Shown here: positions 1 to 12,560 of the stretch, one piece after another
Position numbering within the stretch: position 1 is the stretch's first letter
Layout: each line of letters starts with the position of its first letter
NCBI GenBank assembly: GCA_026686845.1
Contig: JAIVEN010000003.1
Location: 7,380,501-7,444,500 of the forward strand
Direction: 5' to 3'
Length of the DNA: 64,000 nucleotides
Origin: Adenanthera pavonina
Taxonomy: Eukaryota > Streptophyta > Magnoliopsida > Fabales > Fabaceae
The notes under the pieces: model-generated
Told to the model about the DNA's origin: nothing
Database searches by the model: none
The model's input: the letters and a program-made list of their open reading frames with translations, nothing else
Translations under genes and position numbers: made by a program

Positions 1-724
1 CTGTAGTAGCGAGTAGGTAGTTTTCGCTGATTTCAATATTCATGGAATGAATCAACCATGTCATGACAGTGTTGTTTTCAGCTTCCCATGTGTTGTAACT
101 TGCCTCCCCAGTGCTGGTGGCTTTGCTTCTTTGGTGAGATACCGTTGTTTACCTTTGCCACGTACAGCCATCAAAACATTGCGTGACCATTGGAGGTAAT
201 TATTCCCATTCAATTTGTGGGGAATCATCGTTTGTGGAAGACTCTTGGATAGGCTACTTGAACTCGGCTGCCCATCCACGCTCCCAGTTGTGTTTTGCAC
301 GGGTTGTGTTAAGCCCAGGTTTATGTGTGCCATCACCATTCGGCGGTGGTTGATGCTCCTCTCCACCGATGGTGAAGGCTCTACCTGAGCCAGAAAGTAC
401 TGCCTGTTTGTAGCTCGCTTCCATCAAGCTCTATGGCTCTACTGTTTTGATACCATATAGGAAGATAATGGCGGTAAACATTGCAGTTTATTCCTTGAAT
501 GATAGTGTACATATATAGAGGGATTTTCTGCTAAACCCTCAATCTACTAAATCATAACAAATCGACTGAAATCTGTAAAAAATCTAATCCTAATAGATAA
601 AAGATATAAATCTAATCTAAGTAGGATAAGATAACACAAATCTAATAGATAAAGGATAAAGAAAAGAATTAAATTCTGATTTGTTGCTAAATGGGCCTAA
701 CTAACGATAAGCCGACTTCCAACA
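1..724 (-). mobile_element. Copia-type LTR retrotransposon, 5' end (LTR, primer-binding site, broken gag)
   Basis: Read on the minus strand, an LTR-like segment (724 down to about 456, starting TGTTGGAAG) is followed at 455-436 by TGGTATCAAAACAGTAGAGC. This resembles the TGGTATCAGAGC site used by plant retroelements primed with initiator Met-tRNA. Next comes a gag-like ORF (366 to 61) with the pattern KLNGNNYLQWSRNVLMAVRG, typical of plant Copia gag N-termini. Near 125 the homology moves to another frame (TWEAENNTVMTWL and on to base 1), so gag is frameshifted here. The rest of the element lies left of the window. It runs antisense to the PICKLE gene and appears to sit in one of its introns. 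Confidence 0.75.
456..724 (-). repeat. 5' LTR of the Copia-type element
   Basis: This segment lies between TGTTGGAAG at its minus-strand 5' end (724) and the primer-binding site beginning at 455. It is AT-rich, with several short TCTAATCTAA/GATAAAGG-like repeats. The second LTR is outside the window, so both borders are estimates (plus or minus a few bases). Confidence 0.6.
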
Positions 725-1098
725 CTATATACCCAAAAAAGAATGCTTGTAGCTTTTGTCTGAATGATTCACATCAGAACTGATCCTAGAAGATTTATAC
801 TCCCCTGACTTTTTTGGCACCAACAGAAAGTGAAACTCATGTGCAATCTCTCATTCTTGGTTACTAGTTTTGTTTGGCTTGATGCGAGTCATTTTATTTA
901 TTTGTGCATCAGGTTGCCTGAGTTTCAAACCATTTAGTTCTTTCAGCAATTTCTTATTTAGGGAAAATAACGAGAGAATTCATTGAGTCTCTATTGGTCA
1001 AAGCTTTATAATTCTTATAACAAATTGTGCTGGCAATTTATTTTGAATAATTGTTGTATTGCTGAATTGTGGATTTAAACTTTGGGTGCCCCCTGTAG

Positions 1099-4000
1099 GA
1101 GTGAAGAAGGATGTGATGAAGGAGTTACCTCCTAAAAAGGAACTTATTTTACGAGTTGAGTTAAGCAGCAAACAGAAAGAATATTATAAGGCAATTTTGA
1201 CTCGTAATTATCAAATATTAACTCGTCGTGGCGGTGCACAGGCAAGATTCATGCTTCATTGAACCTGATCCTTTTGATATTCTAATCTTATTCTTAGCTT
1301 TACAATATGAGGGAAAACTTCTTAAGTGTAATTTATAGTAATGTTATTATTGTTGCTGGATGTATTTAATCAGATTTCTCTTATCAATGTTGTTATGGAA
1401 TTGCGCAAACTATGTTGTCATCCTTACATGTTAGAAGGAGTTGAGCCAGATATTGAAGATGCACAAGAATCATACAAGTAAGCTCTCTGTTCTTATGTCA
1501 TTTCGCTGAGTGCCATTGTGGTGTTCAGGAAAGTAATGAGCTCTGCTTTTGTGGTAGCACATGTTCTTTTATATGGGCTGTTGGGTTGGCTAACTTGTTT
1601 AACAAAATTAGAACATATGGTGCTTTTAGTCTCTTAACTCTAATTTTGCTTTTCCTCCCTATTTGTTTTCACTCTTTGGCAGACAGCTACTGGAATCATC
1701 AGGGAAGTTGCAATTGTTGGACAAGATGATGGTGAAGCTTAAAGAGCAAGGACACAGAGTCCTCATATATTCACAATTTTAGCATATGCTGGACTTACTA
1801 GAAGATTACTGTTCTTACAAGGTATTTAGATGAGGTCATTGTGGTTAATTGCAGACTTGATATATTTCTGTATGATACTCAATTTGTTTTTCATTTTTAA
1901 AACAGAATTGGCAGTATGAAAGGATAGATGGCAAGGTTGCTGGAGCTGAAAGACAGGTAAGGATAGACCGGTTTAATGCAAAAAATTCGTCAAGATTTTG
2001 CTTTCTTCTTTCTACCAGAGCTGGGGGATTGGGAATAAACCTTGCAACTGCTGACACAGTTATTATATATGACAGGTGAACCTACATTCTATTTTCTTTT
2101 TCTTTTTGTTTTTCCTTTTTCTCTTTATTCTGAAATTATATTTTTATGAACATTATATCATTATTTCTGCTCATGAAATATTGGGACGAAAGCAGAATTT
2201 TAGTCTTTTAGTTGGTAACCATATAGAATGCTTGTAAACTGGGTTGCTTTGCATGACAAGGTGTTTTCTTTTGCCCCCTTTCCATGTTACATACCTTCAC
2301 AATATCATGCAGAATTTTTCTACGCCTAGGCTTCATTGATGCTAATTATGGGGGGTGTTTTCGTGTGAACTTTCTGTTGGTGCTGACAATTCATATTCAT
2401 ATTGTAGAAATTTAGGGTCTAATTTTCCTTTGAACATATTCTTTATTGAATAGCAATTGTGAACAAATATATAAGATAAAAGGAGAGCAAACTCCTACTC
2501 CAACTGAAAGACGTAATTCTCAAAAGTAGGATAACTCTACCCTAATCTAAATAGAGCATTTAAACTAATCTCAACCTAATCAAGATAGTGAATTTAAGTT
2601 AATTCTAGTCCACATATAAGTGATGGTAGAAAAGTAACTAAAAAGAAATAAACCTTAATCAAAACAAAGCAAATGAAATAAGAACAACTTGATTAAAATA
2701 GGTGCATAATAAAGTAATCTCTGATACATACGGTTCCGTGAGATTAAAAATTTTATTTATGTTTTTGGTTCAGCTATCCAATGTTTCTCTAAAATCATTA
2801 TCCACTCATGAACTGTCATTCTATAGTGATTGGAATCCTCATGCTGATCTACAAGCTATGGCTAGAGCACATCGTCTTGGACAAACTAATAAGGTTAGAA
2901 TTTAATTGTGTAAGGGTAAAGTTGATTATCATTGTTGTCGTTACATGTTGTTTTCATGTTTTAGGTGTTGATTTATAGACTTATAACACGAGGAACCATT
3001 GAAGAAAGGATGATGCAAATGACTAAGAAGAAAATGGTGTTAGAACATTTGGTTGTTGGAAGGCTAAAAGCTCAAAACATCAATCAGGTAAATAATTCTC
3101 TTTTAGCAAAGCCTCTGATATGATAATAATAATAAAGGAAATAAGAAATTAGTTAGGGTACTTATAGGAGAATGGTTGTTACCGTTGAGTCTATAGAAGG
3201 CAATGAGATCATTCATTTGAGTAGGTTTTGGCATAATGAGATTTTGAGTTCTGCTTTCTCTAATATCTCTATATCTATTCCCTGTTGCTCTTCTCTTCTA
3301 TTCTCCAATCTTTGTCTATTCTTCTATCTTCTACCTCGTTTTTTATAGCGGTGGTATCAGAGCCACTTTCCTTGGATCATTGTGCCAATGGATGTGGAAC
3401 AGCTTCATCTGTTGGCGATGGATCTTGAGAGGCTAAAGGTCCCTATGTGAAAATTGTAGGAGGATGTCAATGGGTGGAGGGAGGAGATGAAGAGGGGTTA
3501 GCAGGGTGACTTAAGAGGTGCATGATGCCATGAAGCAAGAAGCCATGGAGAAAGATTCCATGGGAGTTCAAGAAGAAGCTGGGTCTTCCTTGCCTTAGAC
3601 CAAAGTAGAGGATCACAGATTGTCAGAAACTCCAGTGCAAGACAATGATGCTTCCAAGAAAGAACTTTAATCCCTTGTCACTAACCCAAGAAGAATGTGA
3701 CGAGATGCAAACCCAAGAACCTCCTGTAGCTAACATTGATTCCAAGAAGGGCTAAGAACCTCTAGTAGTTGACAGCAATTCCAAGAAGGAGCTTAGATGC
3801 ATCCTAGGGGCGTGTTGCTGGTTCACCATTGACTGTTACAGTGGACAAACTGTTGCTTGGCCGCTGAACTGCAACTTAGCTGGGGAACTTGAGATTTCTC
3901 TGTTAAATCAGAGACACTGTCGTTGCTGTCTGTTCAAGTAGGTCTATCGTCACTGTTTGTTTCCTCTGGCCATGGGATTCTTAGTCGAACAGGTTGGAGC

Positions 4001-7000
4001 AAGGAAGTTGGAGAGCCTGCGCATTGGATGAAGCATTTCTTTTTTCCAGGTGTTACGGGTCAAAGGACTTGCATGTTTAGTAGGACTGTTCATCATTATT
4101 TGGCTTTCCAGTGATTGGATATATGGAAGAAGCAGTGGGACAGCTAGTGCACCACTGCTCTAAGTTCCAGAATTGTTATGAGCTTATTAGAGTTAGTGGC
4201 AAAGGGAATGGTGCAGTGAAGATTGTGTTGTTAAATGAGCCTAGTAACATTAGCTCCAATCCAAAGGTGTGTGGCGATGGACCTCATGATAGTTGGCTAG
4301 CAGTATGGCTTCTCAAGTTAACTGGCAGTGTATTAGTGAGCATATGGCTACAAGCTGTAATGCCTACTATTTAGCAACACTCTTCACTACCATTGTATTA
4401 AGCCTGTAGCTTTTGGTTATATTTGGCCCTTGAGGTCAAGGGTCTTTGGTGGAGTATTGATATGATAATAATAATAAAGGAAATAAGAAATTGGTTCGGG
4501 TAGTTATAGGAGAATGGTTGTTAGTGACTGTTGAGTCTATAAAAGGCAATGAGATCATTTGTTTGAGTAGATTTTGGCATAATGAGCTTTTGAGTTCTGC
4601 TTTCTCTAATATCTCTATTATCTATTCTTTCCTACATTTCTCTTGTATTCTCCTATCTTCTATTCTTCTTTCTTCTTCTATGTCTTTTATCTTCTACCTC
4701 ATTCTTTAATCTTTATAACAGTCTTATCTGTGCAATTTAAATCAACTACGTTGTATCTTCTACTTTTTTGCGTTTTTTTTTTAATTAACTAAATTTTGTG
4801 ATATCACTAGGATTATAAACACTGCTATTTGGTTAAGAAAGCATTTTTTTTAATGTTTAGTGGCTTCAAGTGTTTATTAGTGAATTTGTTCATATGTGTA
4901 TTGCTCTTCTCTTTTCGTCATTAAATTCCTTTTTCTTTATAAAAGAATAGTAATTTTGAAGATCTAATGGTATTTGATCATTGATTGTGCTTAGGAAGAG
5001 TTGGATGATATCATTAGGTATGGCTCAAAGGAGTTATTTGCTGATGAGAATGATGAAGCTGGCAAATCCCGCCAAATTCATTATGATGATGCTTCCATAG
5101 ATAGGTAGCCCTGCATTAATTTTGAATCATGACGTGTGTGTCTGTGATAGAGAATTTCATTTGATGTGTTCTCATTCATAGATTGCTGGATCGTGAGCAA
5201 GTTGGAGTTGAGGAAGCTATGTTGGATGATGAAGATGATGATGGATTTCTGAAGGCTTTTAAGGTTTATTTTATCATTTCATCATGCATATCAATTTCTG
5301 TGTTCCTAATGTCTATTATACTTGGTTTTATTGACTTTGGTTGTGATGGTGAGTGGAGGTGTGCTTGATTTCTTCTCCTTAGTTTTGTGTGCGTGTCTGC
5401 ATGCATAGATAGATAAACACGCACTTAGACTCCCATATCTGAATTAAAATTAATTAACAAGGGCATTAAGAGTGGAGGAACCAAGAAACAACCATTCCTA
5501 GGAAGTTGATTCGCCTGTGCTTGCATTAGAAGTTTATATACATTATTCTGCTGACATATCTTTTGTCCTGCCTCTCTCTTTTTGTACATTCTGTGTCTCT
5601 TGAAATCATATGCGTCTATTTTGTTACACTAAGAGCATCTTATCTTTTTGATAATTGTTGCTAGTCAGACATTATTCAGCTGTAAATATATTTTTTCCAT
5701 GTAATGGATTTTAAACCATGTGTCATGGTTCTTTTTGGTGGATATGACTAGCTTTTTAAATATTGGACATAAAACTATTTCACTTGAAAAATAAAAAATT
5801 GCAATTGAAACTTCTTCGTTCAAAATTGAGCACTATTAATTGCTCTATGTATTGCAAATACTTGCTAAATTGCACAGAATATTGTTGTTGTCATTTTTTG
5901 GGGGTTTAAACCATTTGGGCTCTCAATGCTTTTCTCAGAATAAGTGGAGTATTTTTTCAGGTGGCAAATTTTGAATATATTGATGAAGTTGAGGCTGCAG
6001 CAGAGGAGGCAAGGAAAAAAGAAATGAAAAATAAAAATACTGTTAGCAGCTTAGATAGAACAAATTACTGGGAGGATTTGTTGAGAGACAGATATGAAGA
6101 GCATAAAACTGAAGAGTTGAGTACCTTGGGCAAAGGCAAGCGAAACCGCAAGCTGGTATGTGTTTGGGAAGTTCATGTCAGATACTGGGATTAATTTACA
6201 AATTGGTTCTGTTGTCAGTAATGAATTTGCATGTAACATGATTGTGCTAATATATTTTGTTTGCTCTTTGTTGTTGGCATGTATATACATACATAAAATA
6301 TGGTTACTTATACATATCCAGATTTCCTGGTGCAAGAAAACAAAAAAGGCATTTTTTAACCACTCTTGTTCCACACTCCTGAATGCTTGTTCCCATTTTA
6401 TCTCATGAAAATCAGTTTCTTCTTTCTCTGCCGTGGTTTAAAATTTTTCCGTATCACTTAAGTAAGTAGAAGAATTTTATGGTGAATGAGGACAGTGTGC
6501 GTCGTAATTCTCTCATCATCTCTCTCTTTCTGTGCTTATAGAGAAAGGAAAAAATGGCATGTGTTAATGATGGAACCTAATCCAAAGCTTTTATCAGTTA
6601 TGAAACAAAGGTGCAATATCCTTGTCTGCAGTAGAAAAATGGACAATACGATGATAGCTGAAGGCAACGTTTACTGTAAGCAAAGATGAAAATATAAAAA
6701 AAAAATTTCCTATGATACTTGATAGACCAGAGACTAAGCCCCAATGATTCCCTCACCCCCAACAAGCCCACCACCCTAAACTAAACTCACCCAATATAAT
6801 ACCCCTAACAGTCCTCCTTCTTATACAACACACAACATTGATGATATACCAGGGAATATTCTCCCTTCTGCCCCAATCACCAGTTCAGTAATCTTTATCT
6901 ATTTTGGGCTCCTCACCTCTCTTTTCCATCTTTCTCCTCTCACTTGCAATCATGAGCATTGGGTCCTTCTGTTAAACTAAGAGAGAGAAAGAGAAGAAAT

Positions 7001-10000
7001 TAGTTTTATGACAAGGCAAGAGGGATTGAGGTTGACCCATAGGATAACATGGAAGAAGAGAGAGTTGAGAAGTAACAAAATTGCATAAATATCTGCCTTA
7101 TTTTTTTGGATATAGTATATGCTCATAAATGGTTTCTTCAACGAGAGTTTCACATTTAACATTTGTACTTTAAAGTTGTTGTTGTCATCATCATCATTAA
7201 AGGAAATATCTGTCTTGGCCGAGTTTCAGATGGCTGCCGTTGAGGAGGATGACCTTGCTGGTCTAGAAGACGTAAGCTCTGATGGTGAAGATGACAACTA
7301 TGAAGCAGAGCTTACTGATGGCGATTCAAATTCAACTGGAACTACTTCTAGTAGAAGGCCTTACAGAAAGAAAGCCCGTGGTATTTTTTTCTCTTTGTTG
7401 AGCTTCTTTTTTTTTTTTTACCTTCTATATTTTAATGGTGATGGATTCTGATGATCTGTCTATGACTGCGATGTTTGTTTCCCTAAAATCTTTAGCAGCA
7501 GATAGTGCAGAGCCGCTTCCTTTGATGGAAGGTGAAGGAAAATCATTCAGAGTACTTGGTTTCAATCAAAGCCAGAGGGCTCAATTTGTGCAAACTTTGA
7601 TGAGGTTATATTCTAGTTGGTTTATGATTGTATCTCAACTTGTCCTTTACCTTTTATGTATTGAAGAAAAGGGTCTGCATATCAATATCTGCAGTTTATC
7701 TCACTAGAGTCTATTACAGGTTTGGAGTTGGTGATTATGATTGGAAGGAGTTTACTCCCCGCCTGAAACAGAAGACATACGAAGAAATCAGAGAGTATAC
7801 ATATGGATTTTTCTTGAGCTTACCATATTTGGGGTGTTTTATATTATAAGTTGAATTTTATTTTTTGAATTTGTTCTAACTTTTTTGTCTGATTGCTAAC
7901 TTTTTTAATCTAAGTATATTTTCTTTCAGACTTTTCTTTTTGGTTGGGGGCTGGGGGTTAGTGTGCTGTGTGCCTATTTATGTTATATTCATACAGAAAA
8001 TAATTATTGTTTGGATATCTTTTAGTTCAGACTTACTGATATTAATATACTTTTGGATTTGCGATGAATTAGATCTTGTGTATATGCTTGCCTGGGATAA
8101 GGTTGGTTACGTTTATTAGTCTCTACATGTAAGTGAACTATAAATAGGGATGTTTATTGCTTTTCTGAAAAATCATTGCTTATGAATGTTTTGGCTGTGT
8201 GAAAAACATATAAATTATTGAAAGCTGTAAGGGTGGTCAAACAAATATTTAGTAGTGTTCTTGATCATTCAGCTCTTTTAATATATTATTTGGCAAACTA
8301 ATATTTATTTTTACTGCATTTTCCGTCTGACTAGCATTGTTCCCATATTTGTGTGTGTACGAGTCATGTCCCATGACTATTGGATGTGTACACGAAAGAA
8401 GAGATCATGCCTGTGCATGTGGACCTACCTTTTTTTTTTTTTAAAAAAAAGTGTCTACCATAGGGTAAAATGGACCTAAATTAATTTGATAAATGTTTTA
8501 AACACTAAAATAGTTTTATTACCTATCTAGTGGTTTGTATCATACCTTCACTTGATTTTTGGTCAGCAAATACAGTTTTCTCTTTTTTTCAGTTATGGAT
8601 TCCTTTTCTTGTCTCACATTGCTGAAGACATAACAGATTCCCCTACATTCTCAGGTGATAGATTCTTCTTGCAACCATTTCTATTCTCAGTAGACATTGA
8701 CCCTTGTTTTATATCTTCATTTAACTAATCTCTTATTTTTGTCCATGATTTGGCTCTAGATGGTGTTCCAAAAGAAGGACTTAGAATACATGATGTGCTA
8801 GTTAGAATTGCAGTTCTGCTCTTGATAAGGGACAAAGTAAGTTCTTCAAAGCAACTTTCTGTATGCTTATTTGCTTATTGTTATCTTATCATATTGTTAT
8901 CATATTATTACACTTAACCATGCATGTGATTTCAATGTTATGAGCGTTAAGTTGTTCCTTCTATTAGAGTTGTTTCTTATCTACTCTTTTCTGTTTTCCT
9001 CATTGGGTGAAATAGTTTCTTTGCTGTTAATTTTCTTGAAGCTGATGTTGGTTTTGTCCCTCTGGGGATTTGGAATAACAGGTGAAGTTTGCATCGGAAA
9101 AGGATCCTGGAACTCTGCTTTATGCAGATGACATCTTATTACGGTACCCTGGTTTGAAGGGTGGAAAGATATGGAAGGAGGAGCATGATATAGTGTTACT
9201 GCGTGCTGTGTTGAAGTATGTTTTTTTTTTTTTTTATATGCAATGGAAATTGCAGTACTTCTGTCAGCAAAATAAGTGTTTATTATACTTTAATGTCTTG
9301 AACAATGCTGTTCCTAATCTCCTGAAAGCAAGTTGATAAATATATATAGGCTTGCATGCTATAAAATCTATAATATATATCAACTTAATTTCTTGATATA
9401 TATGATGCGATCCGTGTGGAGGCTTCCGAGGGATTGTTTGGGCAGCATAGTGCTGGATAATTTCTTGGGCACTTCTGGTGTTAGGCTCTTTTGATTTTCC
9501 TGTATCCTGTATCATTTTGGGTGTTCATCAATATGTAGATTACAGTTCCGTTTTCTATGATTTGAGACATGATTTTGATTTTATATTTTGGTGTTTGTTT
9601 ATGTTTTTGTTTTTGTGGGTCTGTCTTTGTCGGTATGTTCATTAAAGATAACTCTTTTTTAAGGCATGGGTATGGAAAGTGGCAAGCTATTGTGGATGAT
9701 AAGGATCTAAAGATTCAGGAGGTCATCTGTCAGGAGTTGAATCTTCCCATAATAAATTTACCAGCACCTGGACAAGTTGGTGGCCAGGTGCAAAATGGTG
9801 CAAATACCACAAATGTAGAAGCACTGGGCAGCCAATCTAGGGAAAATGGTGGGAGTGATACAGTAGCTGATGGTGCGCATGGTTCTGGTGATGCTAGGAA
9901 CGAAGTACAGCTATATACAGAGTCTTCAATATTATATCATTTTAGAGACATGCAGAGAAGACAGGTTGAGTTTGTAAAAAAGAGGGTTCTTTTGTTGGAA

Positions 10001-12020
10001 AAGGGGCTTTATGCTGAGTACCAGAAAGAATACTTTGTAAGTTTTTTTTTTTTTCACAGCGTATAAATATTTTTATGATTTGATATTTTATTTGTAGAAT
10101 GTATAGGTGAAAGTTTAAAACAGAAGCTGATTACTACAAAAGCTAATAGTTTAATTTCTCACCAAAAAAAAAAGCTAATAGTTCAATACTGCTTGGGTTT
10201 TATTTTTACTTTTTAATGTGGTTGAGAGTTGGTTTTTGCTTTTTCCTTGTGGATGGTGCGGGTAAAAGAATTTAATTTGAAAGGAGGACATGGATGGGGG
10301 ACAAAAGTTCCAGCTCAACAGAGCGCTGCAATGTCCAGTCCCATTGTAATCAGAAAGGAACGTATAAATCATTAACAGAAAACTAGAAAGTCAGAAGTTG
10401 TTTTACCCTCAGAAAACTTGGAGGGATTAGTGAGGAAGTTGTTCTGATTTGAGTGGGCAAACAAGTGCTCCTGACATATGCTAAAAAGCTTATTCTGCTT
10501 AGTTAGTTCCAAATGTGGAGCTATAGATTCAATGACCCAATTTTAGGAGGTTAAGTGGTCAATAAACTTATATATCATGCCTCTGAATACATGACGACCT
10601 ATTTTCTGTACATTGGTACTGCCTCACAAATCTGAGTAAGTTGGATAGATACTTTTGTCTTTTCAGCTGAGCGTTAAATGTGAATGGTGTTTGCTTCTGT
10701 CCAAATACTATTTTTTTCCATAACTTATCATGGAAGACCACAATTTGATACTTCTGTCTCACGACTGGTTTATAGCTGAGACCCGAGAGTTTTTTTTTGG
10801 CATCCTTTTACTGTTAATCACCTGCATCTCCATTTTAACTATTACACTTCTAACATGAACAATATATGTACTTCCATTTTCAACTACTGCAATCAATTCA
10901 TATTTTAGGTTCATATTCTTAGTTATGATTGGGAATTCATTTTGTGTAGGTTTTTCTCTAATAATGAAGATATAGTTGATGCTGCGGATCATACAGCATT
11001 GTGATGTGTATGAATTGTCTCTAATGAACTCTGATTTTGGATTGCCATTTCTTCCCTATGAACTCCGTTTGCAGGGTGACCATAATACAAATGAAGCCAT
11101 GAATGTAGAATTTAAAAGTGAACCAAAGGAGACGAATATGCCGAGTTATAAATCAGGGGAGATTGACAAGCAAACGATTGATCGACTTCCTCAATTAGAA
11201 GAAATAGGTATTGATTGTATTGTCCGTTGAAAGCTGTCTCATGGTCAGACAACAGCAATTACCGAATTTGTGTCTGATTGTGGATCTGAGTTCAATTTTT
11301 CTGTCATTATTTATTTTCTTTTTATCATTCTCTTTTTCTTTGAAGACCTTTTGTCATCGTTTCCTGTTGCCATCTACAAATAAAATACAAAAATCTATGA
11401 TGTTAAAGTTAATTGTGGGCATGCTATTTTCTGCAGCTTCAGAAGAATTTTCTGCTGCTGCTTGCGATAATGATCCAAATCGATTGGAATTGGTTCGACT
11501 TTACAATGAGGTATAATATGGTTGCACTTTAAGTAATGCAGTAGAGGAGACGGAATGATGGGAAAATGTTCTATGCTGACAATCTGCTTCAATTATCTCT
11601 CTTTATTGGCAGATGTGCAGAGTTGTGGAGGAAAACACCGTGGAATTGGCTGGAGGACCAGCAGATGTCAGCTTGACGAAGAACATGCCTTCTCTAGAAA
11701 CTATTTGTGGAGGCATCAATAAAATTTTATCACCCCCTAAGCAAGATCATGGCACTGCAGAAGTGTCAATACCGAGTCCAGGTATCAAACCAGAGGCTTT
11801 ATCAGAGAGTGAAGTTGTTGGCGCCAGATTGCCGTCAATCCCTCAAGATGACTGCAAACCTGATGATGCAGTAAACAATGAGAAAAAAGATGGGGTGACA
11901 AGGTCTGAGCTTGGAAAAGAAAGCATAGCAGAGACGGGGGGAAGTGATATAGAAATGGGCGAAGCCAATAATGATGCTGAGTTGGATGAAAACATGGATA
12001 AATCTGATCCAGGGGTTTAA
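1099..12020 (+). CDS. PKL: CHD3-type chromatin remodeler PICKLE-like, 3' part (19 exons), one internal stop
   Basis: PICKLE is a nuclear SNF2-family ATPase that remodels nucleosomes and helps maintain H3K27me3 and repress embryonic genes. Exons: 1099-1241, 1374-1477, 1683-1821, 1906-2075, 2827-2893, 2965-3087, 4995-5104, 5182-5263, 5961-6155, 7230-7380, 7499-7604, 7720-7794, 8593-8654, 8760-8836, 9082-9215, 9664-10036, 11075-11207, 11437-11510, 11613-12020. They join in phase (2726 nt, about 908 codons). They encode the end of the ATPase N-lobe (VKKDVMKELPPKKELILRVE), the helicase C lobe (STRAGGLGIN, DWNPHADLQAMARAHRLGQ), the CHD C-terminal DUF1087/DUF1086-like segments (FEYIDE, EEDDLAGLEDVSSDGE, GFNQSQRAQFVQTLMR) and a low-complexity acidic tail. 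The PHD finger, chromodomains and helicase motifs I-III should lie left of the window. Exon 3 has TAG at 1780-1782 in place of Gln. Two retroelements sit in introns. Confidence 0.93.
1242..1373 (+). other. PKL: GC-AG intron in PICKLE
   Basis: The donor reads CAG|GCAAGA and the acceptor TTAATCAG|ATTTC. No GT donor nearby keeps the conserved RRGGAQ/ISLINVV junction, so the intron must use GC. AG|GCAAG is the usual strong context of plant GC donors. Confidence 0.85.
1780..1782 (+). other. PKL: In-frame TAG in PICKLE exon 3 (helicase C lobe)
   Basis: The frame reads GHRVLIYSQF, then stop, then HMLDLLEDYCSYK. PKL relatives have QFQHMLDLLEDYC, so a single C-to-T change (CAG to TAG) explains it. 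The stop precedes the STRAGGLGIN and AHRLGQ motifs and at least 16 exon junctions. An mRNA carrying it would lose half of the ATPase and should be a target of nonsense-mediated decay. The following bases (CATATG) do not match the CARYYA read-through context. Confidence 0.85.
3116..3350 (+). repeat. Left LTR of the short LTR element
   Basis: Direct repeat of 4458-4720, including GAGAATGGTTGTTA, GGCAATGAGATCATT and a shared TTCTACCTC end. It has point differences and is slightly shorter in the pyrimidine-rich 3' half. It ends just before the primer-binding site at 3352. Confidence 0.82.
4458..4720 (+). repeat. Right LTR of the short LTR element
   Basis: Direct repeat of 3116-3350. It starts TGATATGATAATAA and ends TTTATAACA. 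The divergence between the LTRs suggests the insertion is not very recent. Confidence 0.82.
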
Positions 12021-12560
12021 ACTGTATTCTGTCATATGTTATTGCAATGTAGCATGTTTATTAGCGCTAGAAACCACAGGCGGGGATTGCCTTGCGCCGC
12101 AATTTTTCCTCTCGTATTAAATTATGAGCCAAGTGTTGGTAGATTTTCATCTCCAAGAGTAGGAGGAAGGGAATGGAATGAAGACTATGCTTGGGGCCCT
12201 TTTGTGGGATATTGTTGTGTTGTTGTACTTACTAGAATATCTCTTCAGTTAACTGCTTTAAATATTATATATCGGAGTCTTTGTAGCAGTTTCGGTAATC
12301 AAATTTTGGTTTTAGCAATGAAAGAAAAGAAAAATGAGAGGGTTTGAGAAGCCATTGGCACAAGGAGCTGGAAAGGTTTCGATGAATGGAAGCCTTGCTC
12401 CTCTCTCGTCGTTGCTTACTGCCTGCATCAGTTAGCAAGGCTCTCAAATGATTACCATGCCATTTTGTTTCTTAAGCAAGATGGGCTTAAGTTTCATCCG
12501 GGAGTGATGTACTTGATGAAATAAAACATTAAGCCATTTGGATAAGGCTCTCAACAGGTG
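12021..12560 (+). other. PKL: Probable 3' UTR of PICKLE
   Basis: No coding signal is seen after the TAA at 12018-12020. A canonical AATAAA lies at 12520-12525, so the transcript could end shortly after. Cleavage site and UTR length are inferred. Confidence 0.5.

Larger units (their letters stand above)
3116..4720 (+). mobile_element. Short non-autonomous LTR retrotransposon (TRIM/LARD type) in a PKL intron
   Basis: Two similar direct repeats (3116-3350 and 4458-4720) begin TGATATGATAATAATAATAA and flank about 1.1 kb. Immediately after the left repeat comes TGGTATCAGAGCCAC (3352-3366), a match to the plant initiator-Met-tRNA primer-binding site. The flanking 5-mers GCCTC (3111-3115) and GTCTT (4721-4725) could be a target duplication that has since lost two C-to-T sites. 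The interior has no pol; its ORFs are short and unrelated to known domains. It lies in the PKL intron between exons ending 3087 and starting 4995, in sense orientation. Confidence 0.85.

Noticed and set aside
6051..6408. Overlapping ORFs of 82 and 107 codons on both strands
   Set aside because: They lie across PKL exon 9 and its intron; the exon frame explains the region.
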